A stretch of 64,000 bases of DNA from Paracyclopina nana (taxonomy: Eukaryota; Arthropoda; Copepoda; Cyclopoida; Cyclopettidae), in assembly GCA_019096065.1 (NCBI GenBank), contig JAGUCH010000007.1, positions 1,386,501 to 1,450,500 of the forward strand, read 5' to 3'. Position 1 is the stretch's first letter. Every line of letters begins with the position of its first letter. This document shows, in pieces, positions 28,906-39,763 of this stretch. The position numbers were made by a program, and so were the translations under genes. The notes under the pieces are model-generated. The model had not been told where the DNA came from, ran no database searches, and saw nothing but the letters and a program-made list of their open reading frames with translations.

Positions 28906-29879
28906 CTGTAATTAAAAAGAAGGCCATGTCAAAACTGAACATTGCAGATAGCACGAATGAGCAAAATTGCATTGAAATTAGTTTTACGTAAAGTTTGAAC
29001 AGCAACAAAATGGTCGTTGAATCAAAGTATCGTTTGTTTTATGACATTTCTTTAAGGAATCAACGTTAATGAAATTTATAGTTTCTTTATTAGCCTCAAT
29101 TAGTATACGTTTCAGTAAATACTGGAGTTTATACTGTGGAACATAAGTAACCAAAAGGGGATGGAAACTTTCAGACTATGGGGGTTACTGTGGAGCCCTG
29201 GGCTCGCATGTTGAGCAGGCAACCTGAAATTTGGCACGTGCATTCCTCTCCCCATTGCGCATGATCTTTATTAGCGGTATTTTTTGATTTTCCGTCAAAT
29301 GACAGACTTCCATTTTTCTCTGCTCCCAATTTACGAAATGAACTGAATTTTCGTGTGTGACCCTTATTTTGCTAGGGCTACAACTTTTATTTATGACTTT
29401 TTTTCAGATTCGAATTTCTAAGGGCACTTGTTTATGAGCGTTTTTCGTATTTCTGCAATATCCTCGGCAGGCCTCAACCAAATGCGCTGAATTTTCGTGA
29501 GTGACCCTTATTTTGCAAGGCCTGCAATTTCTAATTATGATATTTTTCGAAAAACGGCTTTTAAAAAGACTTATTTATGAGCATTTTTAGTATTTTCTAG
29601 GCATCTCTGATTTACCTAAACAAAACAGAGCTGAATTGTTAAGGGTGGCTCTTATTTTTTACCAGAACATTTTTATTAATGATTTATGATGACTGGACTG
29701 TCTTCAATTAGTTGTTTTTGAGTCATTGTCATGGCTGGTTTTTCTACTTCGTAGGCATAAACTAAGTTAATCAAAAAGATCATAGCTTTATTATAAGCTT
29801 TATGTACACAAAAATAAGCAAGCTGTCATGGTCACCCTTTACTCTGAACACGCTGGATCACCCGCTGCAGGTGAAAGGG

Positions 29880-31308
29880 GGTACCCGCTATGGCACCTTG
29901 CGGGAATACAAGCCGGCAGTGGCTACCGCCCCTGCCACGCCCTCTCCTCAGCTGCAAGCCATCCAGCCCACGGAGCACCCGCCAGGATTGCCCCCTGAGG
30001 CTACTGGAATACTCCCAAACTCCTTCGAGTGTTCATGGGTAAGGGTAACTATTACAGGGCATTCATTGAAAAGTATCAACACATTGTCGCCCCGCTGACA
30101 GTGCGACTGTCCAAGGATGACGGCACCTGCGACACGCAGCCCTTCTGGCCCTCTTAAGAGTACCGAGATGCCTTTGAAGAAATCAAAAGGCGGTTGGTGT
30201 CGGCCCCGGTGCTTGCTTACCCAGACTTTGCATCTCCGAATCCATTCATCTTGGACACCGACTTCTCCCAAGAGAATCGAGCTGTGGGAGCAGTCCTGTC
30301 CCAAGTGCAGGAAGGCAAAGAGCGTGTCATCCTGTACGGAGCCAAGAAGTTGACCCCGGCCCAGTGCAACTACTCCGCCAATCAAGGGGAACTGGTCACC
30401 GTAATTATCTTCATCAAGCAATTTAAGTACTACTTGCAGCATCAACGGTTCATCCTCCGGACTGATCACCGGCCTTGCTATGGATCCGCTCCATGGAGGC
30501 TCCGACTGGCATGCTGGCCAGGTGGCTTGACACCATCTCGAACTACGACTTTGAAGTCGTTCACCAGGCGGGCACCAAGCATGGCAACGCTGACTCCCTC
30601 AGCCGGGCGCCACACCTCGATTGCACCGGCGACCACATCAGTGCCGAAGTCTCCGACGACGACTTCTTCCGCGTGGCCAGCCTGAAGCTCATTCCCACCA
30701 GGCCAGAGTTATGGGCGGAAGCCCAAGAGGAAGACGACGATCTGGTGACGCTTCGCCAACTGGTGCGGCTCCAGCAGGCACCCTCGAGAGCCCACCTCGA
30801 CGCAGCTTCGGCCCGAGGCCGAGTCCTCTTGGAGCAGTTTGACAGCCTATGTCTAGACCAGCAGGGGGCCCTCCGGCTATGCAGCCCCCAAGGTGGGTCC
30901 TCGACCCGGCTTGTTGTCCCTCGCAAATGGGAAGAAGCCAGCTTGCGGCATGTACACGAGACCTTAGGGCATCAAGGTCGAGACAGCTTAATCCATCAGG
31001 TGGCCCAGCACTTCTATTTCCCCAACATGGCTAAAACGGCCGATGAGGTCGTCAAGTCTTGCCTGCTATGCCAGAAGACGAAGCCAGCCGTCCCAGGTCA
31101 GCGACACACGCTCGTATCACATCATGCAGGGTTCCCGTTCCAGATTCTTAGCCTTGATTATGTGGGGCGCAAGTCTCCCCGCTGTGAGGATGAACTGAGT
31201 GAAGTCTACCGGGGACCTAATGTGCTCTACCCCCATCAAAATGCCACTAGCTTGTTGGGAGGAACTGGGCACCTTGGCAACCTCCTCCTGCTAGCCCATG
31301 AGGAATAG
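29880..31308 (+). pseudogene. Decayed Ty3/gypsy-type pol fragment (RT end, RNase H, integrase)
   Basis: In three broken frames this reads the end of a reverse transcriptase thumb/connection region (a YYRAFI...VAPLT-type stretch at about 30040), RNase H (FILDTDFSQ...AVLSQ, then LRTDHRP) and the start of an integrase with an H-x3-H...CLLCQK zinc finger (about 30950-31080). There is an in-frame TAG near 30157, a frameshift near 30475 and a degenerate integrase core that stops at 31306. The 5' part of the retroelement (gag, protease, most of RT, 5' LTR) is absent. It is a dead copy and is GC-richer than its surroundings. Confidence 0.85.
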
Positions 31309-31309
31309 T

Positions 31310-32307
31310 CCCGATTTGCCGGATTTGTCCTCAAGGGCGTGCAGTCGATGTGCCAGCGGAAGCTATTCACCACACAGTTGAGAGACTTCGCGATCTTGCT
31401 GGTCGGACCTGGAGAAGGGCCCCTTCAGGCTAAGTATCTGCATCCGGAAGACATGGACGAGGCCAATATCCAGACCCAGCTGGCATTCGTTCACTCTCAA
31501 CATGCCTTGCACATCCAGGACCGGTTCAAGTTTCTGCAGGAATTGATATGTAAGAACGAGCGTGCAATTCTCCACTCTAAGTTGCAGAGCATGGCATTGG
31601 GGTCTTCATCGTATGCTACCCTGGACAGTCACAGGCCAGATCACCTCGTCACCAGGGCCGGAGCTGTGGCCTATGTGACCTCATGCTACCCGGTGCAGGC
31701 GGTCACCCGGTCCATCGACAACTGCACCCAAGAGATCCCGGTACTGGTGAACAACGAGACTCGCTTCGCGGACCCGCTGTCGTTCATCTAGACGGACCGG
31801 CCTAGCATCGTGCCGTGCAACTCCATCACGCCCATCAAATGGCGCATACACAACCAGTGGATGTGCGCCACGCCCCAAATTCACGCCTGCATCGCGCCAG
31901 CCCAGCTCAACCCCATGTCGGATGCTGCTCCTCGTGACCATCAGTACGACATCAGCCGTGGACTGGGTGGCGGTGTTTTCTCAGCCAAACAGCGGGCCAA
32001 CCACATCTTATACCTTCACCTCTTCAGCAGCCGGGAAGCAGTAGTCAACACGATCACCAGCAATGTGCTGCACAACTTGCTCATCACCGGCAGCTGCTCC
32101 ACCACCTTCTGGTCTCAGGAGGACATCGATCAGATGGTCGACCATGTGGGAAGTGCCATCATCCCCTTCTTCAGCACAGTAGGAAAGTACTACTTGTACT
32201 TCACTGGATTCCTCATCACAGTGGGCCTTCTGAAATTGATCCTTGGAGCCATGCTGCGCATGGTGATCTTATACTGGCGGCGTGGCTTCAAGTGGTGGAT
32301 GTTGTAG
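31310..32307 (+). pseudogene. Envelope-like glycoprotein ORF of the retroelement, interrupted by a stop
   Basis: Two consecutive open stretches (31339-31791 and 31810-32307) lie in one frame, separated by a single TAG at 31789-31791. Together they encode about 320 residues with conserved-looking cysteines (TSCYP, NCTQEIPV), a RFADPLSFI stretch and, near the C-terminus, a hydrophobic segment (YYLYFTGFLITVGLLKLILG) followed by a basic tail. Position after pol and before the LTR plus the single-pass topology suggest an env gene. The Cys pattern recalls envelope proteins that some arthropod retroelements share with negative-strand viruses, but I cannot assign a family. Not intact. Confidence 0.55.
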
Positions 32308-32401
32308 GCGGTTTGGCACACGGCCTTCTTGATGGTGGAGATGCCTTTGAGGATGGTGACTAATTTGGGGCAAGATCAGATCCTCTTCCCCGGAGGCGAC
32401 A

Positions 32402-32833
32402 GTGACGATGAGCGGCCCTCCAGGCGAGGACGTCGCCACCCCGGGGGCGGGACCACTCAGGCCTTCCGGCTGGCCAACTTGGGCAGCTCCGATGAGACCC
32501 GGCCCGGCGGGAGACGGGGAGGCTGATGCTGCACCGGGCAGCCGCCGAGGCCTGCGCCAACGACTACGCAAGACACTGTTCCAGGAACACGACTCAGTCT
32601 ACAAGAACCTAAAAGCCCAAGTGGATGTGCTGGCTCAACAGAACGAATCGATGCACAACTATCTTATGACGGTCCTGCCCCCTGCCACGGTGCCTTCGGC
32701 CACGTCGACGCCCTTGAAACCGTTCCCTGAAGTCGAGGCCGCGGGAGCACCCGCAATCTCCCCGGTTCGGCCTGCTACGCCCAGGCAAAGGATCGTGGGC
32801 CCCTGTCGTGAGGACACGAAAACACCTCAGTAG
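32402..32833 (+). other. Pro/Arg-rich open frame between env-like ORF and LTR
   Basis: A 143-residue open frame rich in Gly, Pro and Arg with a short helical stretch (VYKNLKAQVDVLAQQNESM) ends just before the polypurine tract. It overlaps another open frame in a different phase. It may be a remnant of an extra retroelement gene. I do not recognise it. Confidence 0.3.
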
Positions 32834-32841
32834 GGGGAAGT

Positions 32842-33043
32842 TGTAGCAGGAACACGGGTAGACGGGTATGCTCGCAGGCGTGCAGTGGGCGCAACGTCCC
32901 GGTGAAACTAATTGTACAGAATCAGTAAATATACGGACGGGTTTGAGTAAACACCTCGACTAGTTATTCTATCGTATTCTTCCCCCGCTGTGCGCGGAGA
33001 GGCGCGTGTGTCACCCTCGTGGGGTCTATGCGAACCTCCTACA
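32842..33043 (+). repeat. 3' LTR (202 bp) of the Ty3-like element, with polypurine tract
   Basis: A purine run (AGGGGGAAG, 32832-32840) is followed by a segment that starts TGTAGCAGG and ends CCTCCTACA, giving the TG...CA ends and the short TGTAG/CTACA inverted repeat of an LTR. No matching copy exists upstream, consistent with loss of the 5' half. Confidence 0.75.
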
Positions 33044-33110
33044 TAACAATGATGATTGTCCTTTCCTTTATAGATGATCACCACATAAACGTGTAATATT
33101 TCTATTTTAT

Positions 33111-33356
33111 AGGTGCAATGACACACTGTGTAGTAAAACCTACGCAGTGGAAATTGCGGTGAGCGTGATATCCATGCTTTGCTTAATTGCAATTTTAGGG
33201 GCACTGGTGGCAAAGTTTAAGACTGTTAACTCTTTTCTTTTAGTCCATTATTTGCCAGAATTGGCAGGTTCTGCCAAAAGAAAAAGGAGGAAGAGGCCGA
33301 CCCTGAACTTGGAGACACCTCTGAGGCAGCCCCCTACCATTATTGTGGCATAATGT
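33111..33356 (+). other. Orphan exon encoding a transmembrane C-terminus
   Basis: After a possible acceptor (TTCTATTTTATAG, ending 33112) a frame opens with a CNDTLC stretch, a hydrophobic segment (VSVISMLCLIAILGALVAKF), a basic patch (KRKRRKRP) and a stop at 33351-33353. It lies downstream of the LTR, so it may belong to the host inverted-repeat element rather than to the retroelement. No upstream exon was recognised. Confidence 0.35.
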
Positions 33357-34004
33357 AAAGTCATTGTTGGACACTATATTTGGCTTTAAACTCAAAATTA
33401 ACTGTATTATTCCCAAAAATTATCTGTGATATTTTTAAATAAAATTACCTGTGATATTGAAAAACTTGTAGTAGCTCCTATAAAAGAACTTGCTTCCAAC
33501 ACTATTGAGCAGAAATTAAAGGAAGAACTCCTTTGGATCATATCATTACCCCTAAACAAGTGCCCTTGGGAGTCCGAATCTGGAAAAAAGTCATAAATAG
33601 AAATTGCAGGCCTAGCAAAATAAGGGTCACTCACGAAAATTCAGCGCATTTGGTTGAGGCCTGCCGGAGATATGGCAAAAATACAAAAAACACTCATAAA
33701 CAAGTGCCCTTAGAAATTCGAATCTGAAAAAAAGTCATAAATAAAAGTTGTAGCTCTAGCAAAATTAGGGTTACACACGAAAATTCAGTTCATTTCGTTA
33801 ATTGGGAGCAGAGAAAAATGGAAGTCTGTCATTTGACGGAAAATCAAAAAAATACCGCTAATAAAAATCATGCGCAATGGGGAGAGGAATGCACGTGCCA
33901 AATTACAGGTTGCCGGCTCAACATGCGAGCCCAGGGCTCCACAATAACCCCCATAGTCTGAAAGTTTCCATCCCCTTTAGACACGCATAATACAAAAGTT
34001 AGAT

Positions 34005-35196
34005 CTACTCCAAAGAAATAGCACTAATTGAGGACTCCAAATCATTCAAAGTAATCACCTTGCAAAGAACTTTCACTTCTTCTCCATCGGAACAAGATAC
34101 AACTGAGTCAGAGTCAGTGAAGTCAGTCTCAGAAACGTAGCGTACATTGTAATTTTCCATATCACGTTCAAGCAAATTGGATGGCTTGGTCATGTTACGA
34201 GCTGTCTTGTCGCTAGCCGTTTCTTTTAAGCCTTCCTCAAATTCCTTTCGCAAAAATTCAATGTCAACTAGTTCTTGGCTTACCCGTTGACAATCAGCGG
34301 CCAATGCATCATCCATTTGAATTGTGACATTCCTGTCCAAATGAAATGTGCCACGATCTTGCTCAGTGAAATTATTGGAGTCATTGACTAAGCTGTTGTT
34401 TTCAGCAATTTCGAGCAAAGCTTCTCTTTTTGCAAGCTTAGCGGGAACGTAATGATTTTGAAAGAACTCCTTGTCGCTGTTGTAGATTTGACGTGGAGAG
34501 CAGTTGAACGCACGCTGAGGGTCTTGGTCCTCTGTGAGGCTTCTCTCTTCCGTTATCATGTCGGCATACTTCCTCTTTAAGTACTGCTTTCCTTTGGTAA
34601 TCAAAAGACGGTACTTTGTCAACTTTTCGTCAGATGTTGATGGCGCCGGAAATGTTTGAGATGCTTCCTCTTCTCTTTCATTGCTATCTGACGCATGATC
34701 CTCATCCTGGAACAATTGCTGGCTTGCATACAAGTCTTTTTCATGTTCCTGTGGGCCCATGAACGCATCGAGTTCCTCCTGGTTTGTGCATGTAGCTGCA
34801 TGGTCTTCCTCTGTGCAGTTTGGACCGATAGAGTCAAAGTGCTTTTGCACAGCCTCAAAAAGAGCATCGTTGACTTCACTTTCAGATGAACTTGAGCTTG
34901 AGCGTAAAATACGCTCAGCCACAGCCTTAAGCGTGTCACGTGTTTTGCCAAGGAGGCCAACATCTTGGCTTGTTATAAACGTATCACCACTGTAAAAAAA
35001 GGATATTAGAAATATTTATTATGTGACCTTGAAATTGCACTTACTGTCGATCTATCGCATCTTGAACAATGCGGCAAGCTGAATGGTCGCCTCTTTGCCG
35101 AAATTCTTCGATATCTTTACCCAGCTTAACCAAGTCATTTCTACGCTTGGAGCGTTCGCTAATAATTCGCAGCTTCTTCGTCTTCGATCGTGGCAT
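34005..35196 (-). CDS. Transposon accessory protein, 378 aa, unrecognised
   Basis: Two exons, 35045-35196 and 34005-34989, joined by a 55-bp GT-AG intron; the frame is intact. The N-terminus is basic (MPRSKTKKLRIISERSKRR), the middle has a Ser-rich run (SSSSSSESE) and acidic stretches, and KGKQYLKRKYADMI is the only strongly basic internal segment. No known domain is recognised. It lies inside the 13.4-kb transposon, on the same strand as the transposase and divergent from the eight-exon gene. By position it could be a DNA-binding or regulatory partner such as TNPA of CACTA elements, but this is inference only. Its stop codon is 28 bp from the end of the nested element, which therefore inserted just outside the gene. 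Confidence 0.7.
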
Positions 35197-35686
35197 TTTT
35201 CTGAAAGAAATGTTAAATTTAAATTCCGCTAAATTGAACGGCGTTAAAGATGACTTGCAAGAAATAAAACATTTTTTGGTAATATTTTTCCGTTAAATCG
35301 CAGTCGCTTCCGGAAAAAATTTGTAGTAAGACGTGCGCAATTTTAATTTCAAAAATTCTTACCTCTCTCTTGCTTTTTTACACTTTTAGGTCGATTGAAA
35401 GTTTATTTCAAATCAAAAGGACGCCATTTTTGGCCACGCGGATGAGAATTCAAAATAACTGCGGCCACTCGCACATTCTCAACGGATAAGGCGTAAGCGG
35501 GAGAAGGAGCACTCGGCGCAACTTGGCTGGAGCGCTTGCCCACATTCAGCTGTCGTTTGCTGGACTTGCTTGCTCAGTCGTTTATCAGCTGCCTGCCTGT
35601 GTGGACGTATCTCCAGGTGAAATTGAAACGTACACGCCACACTTACTGCTACGTTACCTTGACGTAGAAGTAACGTAAACGCCACT
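35197..35686. promoter_or_regulatory. Divergent promoter of the two accessory genes, with terminal-type motifs
   Basis: The 490 bp between the two start codons end with AACGTACACGCCAC, CTACGTTACCTTGACG and GTAACGTAAACGCCAC just before the plus-strand ATG. The same ACGTTAC/ACGCCAC words recur in the subterminal zones of the element (for example ACGTTAC near 39590 and GTACACGCCACTACCACG near 39690). A protein that binds the ends would also bind here. Confidence 0.55.
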
Positions 35687-38600
35687 ATGGCTGAACACGT
35701 CGGAAGAATCATTAGTGAGACGTACATGTCGTCACTGATGACGGTCAAGACTAGTCATGCATCCTATGACCGGGTAATCATCTGCGATATTGACGGGCCA
35801 AAGAAGTTCATCATGGTCACATTGGACTATAAGGACATGAAGGGACGCACGCTTCGTGAAATTTTCAACTACGACGCCGAGATGACTCTGAGCAAAGCCA
35901 ACAGGATCGCATTTCGAGATGTCTACGTTCAGTTCGATTCGCCACCAAGAAAATGGGCGATTTTCGCTCGCGTTGAGACAGGTATGGCGCTGATCCTGCT
36001 TTAATAATTATTTGGAATTTACATTTCTTGTACGTTTATTTCAGGCGTTGAAGAGTATGCGCGTCAAAAGGCAATTAAGGATTTGAATGATGACATCAAG
36101 AATGTCCGTCCAGCCGAGCTGCAACATTACTACATCAACACGATGGCAACGAGCTTTTTGGAGAAGCTGGCAAAAAGCTACAACTATCCCAAGAAGGACC
36201 CAAGGAACAATAAGTTCCACATCGTCAAGTACGGTGAACGTTCCATGAGGAACACTGATACGCCATTCCCGGTCACTGACGAAACGTCTGATCCATCTCC
36301 AGCAAAGGTCGCTCCGGCTGAGAAGAAAAAAGTAATACATTTTGAAAAAGTTCACATAAGTTTTCATTAACGTGACATTTTTGTTTTAGGAAAAAACCAA
36401 GAAGACTACAGGATGGCCAAGCAAGGAATCTGCTTCTCAGAAGCCTTCATGCTCACAAGATGTTCCTGCAACTGGTGAGGTCTCGCCAAGGAAGAGGAAG
36501 AGTAGTGGTGAGCCTCGTCCTACTAAGAAGACGGCAACAGGCCTTACTGTCTCTCGGCCTTTGAGCTTTTTTGAAAGCCTTTCCGATGATGACTTTGTTG
36601 TACCAAGCTCCCAAACTTCCACGGGAAGCACATCTAAGCAGAAAGCCAAAGCCACGGCCACTAAGAAAACCCCATCGAAGAAGACGCCAAAAGGGAAAAC
36701 TACCAATAAGTCGCCGAAAAGCTCAAAGAAGGCTCAAACTGCTAGCTTGGTCACTATCGTCCCCAATCCAATGGCCCCTCCAGTTGCCTTTCAAGATGAG
36801 CCACAACAAATGGAGATCCAAGAAGGACAAGGTTCTGTGTACCAACAAGTGGACGACAATGTCACGTACGTTGTAAATGATCCTCAATCCAATGAACAAC
36901 TGGAATTGGCGACAAATGATTCAGTGCAGAACCTTCTGTCCACGATGGGTAGCGAACTCGTCCAGTATTTGGACAACATGAAGAGGGAATTGACTGATTC
37001 TCAACGGTTCATTGTCATGAACGTCCTAGAAAACCAATTGCCGAAGATAATCGATAAGGTCATTGACGAGAAACTAAATGCTATTCTTACTAGCGTTGAT
37101 AGTCGTCTGGAGAGCTTGGCGAAGCAATCTGCCGCCACTGATAAGCAAGTGAAATCTCTCTTGGATAAGTCATCGGTAAGTTTCAAGTGACATGTACTTA
37201 ACTTGTTATAATAATGTCATCTTACTTAAGGCTACCAATCAATGGAAGAAGGATTTGTCCAAAGCTGTGTCAAGCGCAGTAGCAAAACAGGGTCAAATGA
37301 CATTGCGAATGAAGGGCTCTTCTGCTGAGAAACGAGCTGCAGGTGCAGCAATTATCAGCACAATTGTGCCGTTCAATTATGTTGGTACTGCATTTGACAT
37401 TTTTTGGGCAGCGGACATCACACGCAAGCATTTCTTGAACTACATTTCGTCCACCTTGGACTCAATCGAACTGGAGAATGCAATGAACACAATTGCCCAA
37501 ACTGTCATTGATGCACTTCTGACTCCCATCGCTTCTGCCCACTTTGCAGTAGGGGACAGCAAAATGTAAGTAATTCTTTTCATTTATTTTCACGTCAATG
37601 ACATACCAACTTTATTGCTATAGTGGACGAGCCAAAATGATGTGGCACAAACGATGCCTCCCAAAGGTGTTTATGAAGTGGCTGAAAGGTCCAGTTGTCA
37701 ATTATGTTAAAAAGCAATTTGCTTCACGTGGCATGGATTGGGTCGAAAATTTCCTCAGGTGTCGTGGCGGTCTACAAAATCGGTTTTCCAATGACCGTCA
37801 AACTATGGAGAAAGTAGCTGTGGAAAACAGTGAAACATCAGAAAAAGCAGCACTTCACCTATGGCATTACGACAGGGCTTTCAGCGAATCTAATCAAGTA
37901 AGCTTAACAATTTACAAACATGTTGTTCACATCACTTGAAAGTTTGGTTCACAATTTCTTAATATTTCAGCATGCTACACCCAACTACATGAAGAAGCCT
38001 AGTTTCGACGAGTACAAGAAAGCCATTCTTGACAAGGGACCGGTTAAGAAAATGTTTGAAGACGAACAACGTGGTTTGAAGCCAAAGGCAGGAAAACATT
38101 TCCCTGACGTTGAATTCATCTTTGACGAGATCATTGAGGGCCATGGAAGCATTCAGACTGAATTCCATATGTATCAGGCCATTGCTACACTCGCCACAGC
38201 CACTGGTGTCGATCCGAAGTCGGTCAACTTCCAAAAGTCGAAGTTTGCTCCTAACGTAAGTGTAATGTACACCTTACAACAAGCTCTCAGAGCGCTACGA
38301 CAATCATTTCTTGATTTTTTCTTGGCTCTAATTAATTTATGCTGTTTCTTATTTCAGATGCACGAAATCTATTTGGAGTTGCTGGGAAGTGGGGCTCTTA
38401 AAGTTGACGAAGCTCTACGCAAGTTCAAGCTAAGTACCAGTGACTTGGGCGGTGTTGTGGAATGCTCAACCACTTCTGACTCGGCAAAGGAGGGATCTGC
38501 TGCTGACGTAGAAAGCTTCCGCAAAGAAGGATCAAGCGACATCGAAGTACCAAAAACTAAGAAGAAAAAGAAGCGTGTCATCAAATCCAGCCGAGGATAC

Positions 38601-39118
38601 CGACAGGCTGAAAGAGAAGGAAGGACTGGTGGTGGACTAGCTGACGATAGCACCACGACAAATGAGGACATGGATAAGGATAAGAGCCAAAGCACTGAGC
38701 AAGAAGAGGAAGCTCAGCCTGAGCAAATCAGCGATGACAGTGAAGAAGAGGAGAGCAGCGAGGATGAAGAGGAGTCTGCGGGAGAAGAGGCCAATAAGTC
38801 CAAGAAGCAGTCCACAAACGTTGCAAGTGACGTGGAAGATGTTTCTGACGTCAGCAGCTCTGAAGCTGATGAAGACGACGACGATGCTGCTTCTGGGGTT
38901 GAGTCCGTAATTGACTCTGACACTGAGGCTATGCCTCCACCTCCACCAGTGAGTCCAGATTTATTTCATTTGCAAAATCAAATATCAAACACATTCAAGT
39001 TTATTTCATGCTTTTATTGACATTACGCAAATGATTTTATTTCCACGAATTGATTTATTGTGACACACAAATGAATTTACTATGCACCTTTCATCCTTTA
39101 CAGCCTGAATTCCAATGA
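35687..39118 (+). CDS. Transposon accessory protein, 955 aa, eight exons, unrecognised
   Basis: Exons 35687-35981, 36045-36331, 36390-37175, 37231-37565, 37624-37897, 37971-38255, 38358-38948 and 39104-39118. All introns are GT-AG, all junctions keep frame, and the total is 956 codons including stop. The order is: a globular N-terminus (residues 1-190); a Lys/Ser/Thr/Pro-rich basic segment (KATATKKTPSKKTPKGK); a helical region (about 300-460); a Trp/Lys-rich globular part (460-750); then a C-terminal tail of basic (KKKKKRVIKSSRGYR) and long acidic runs (SDDSEEEESSEDEEE) ending in PPPPP. The charge pattern suggests a nuclear, DNA- or chromatin-associated protein. I recognise no family. An intact eight-exon frame inside a transposon argues for recent selection. 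Confidence 0.72.
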
Positions 39119-39479
39119 GCGACCAAAACCTTTTGATAAGTCTTGCTTCCACTACAAGTACGTCTTGCTTCCACGACGGATCACCACCCTGGACCAGTCT
39201 TACCTTAAAAGAAAATTACGAATAACTGTAAATTCACAAGTCAAGTTCATTTCCCGAGTATGTTTCCTGAAGATCCGATCGAAGGAAGAAGCACTTCATT
39301 TCCTAATTGCAATATGAATAATACAAGATATGTTTAATGTTTGTCTATGCGAATGCCAAAAAGGCTGATTGGGCTTCAAGGCCAAAAGACCACTAAGGTC
39401 GTTGAATAAACGTAAAAGAAACGTTGACCCAGAATAAATGTCGATCTAAGAAAAAAATTTCTGAAATCTGAGCTTACTT

Positions 39480-39763
39480 CATTGAAACGTGCATGTTAAG
39501 TACCGGGATATCACCTTCAAAATTATCACAGCTGTGTAAGTTACGTGAACATAAGTTTCACATTAACTATCATTTCAGTCCATGATTTCCGCTACGTTAC
39601 AATACGTTAAGTACACGTCAACTATTCAAGTCTCAGTCACATAAAGTACACGACAACAAATCTTAGCGTGCTTGCAACTGCAAAGAAAGGTACACGCCAC
39701 TACCACGTCAATATATCTGAAAATGTATACCTAACGTGACAGTAACTTTCGATTCTGGTGGGG
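39480..39763. repeat. Right subterminal repeat zone and terminus of the 13.4-kb transposon
   Basis: Contains GTTACGTGAAC, CTACGTTACAATACG, GTACACGTCAAC, GTACACGCCACTACCACG and GTATACCTAACGTGAC, then the terminus ATTCTGGTGGGG. The motifs match the left end in both orientations. Confidence 0.65.

Larger units (their letters stand above)
29154..33977. mobile_element. Nested element with about 380-bp terminal inverted repeats
   Basis: The left end reads AAAGGGGATGGAAACTTTCA and the right end is its inverse. Near-identical pairing continues for about 380 bp (left to about 29545, right from about 33600). Within the arms a unit of about 143 bp containing CTGAATTTTCGTGAGTGACC is repeated (starts near 29340, 29483 and, degenerate, 29628). 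No clear target-site duplication flanks it. The interior holds a decayed Ty3-like retroelement (about 29880-33043) and a short membrane-protein-like exon (33111-33356). No transposase of its own was found, so it is probably non-autonomous or a remnant. Confidence 0.8.
26363..39763. mobile_element. 13.4-kb DNA transposon with CACTA/CMC-like transposase and two accessory genes
   Basis: Inverted termini CCCCACCAGAAT (26363-26374) and ATTCTGGTGGGG (39752-39763) are flanked on both sides by TG, a possible 2-bp target-site duplication. Both subterminal regions are dense in ACGTTAC, GTATAC and ACGCCAC-type motifs. The cargo is a minus-strand transposase (26747-28905), a two-exon minus gene (34005-35196) and an eight-exon plus gene (35687-39118). 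A second long-inverted-repeat element (29154-33977) has inserted in the middle. The short TSD and subterminal repeats fit the CMC (CACTA/Mirage/Chapaev) group. The exact superfamily is inferred. Confidence 0.75.

Noticed and set aside
30117-30842. Short alternative-frame ORFs over the retroelement pol fragment
   Set aside because: They are shadow frames of the GC-rich RNase H and integrase sequence.
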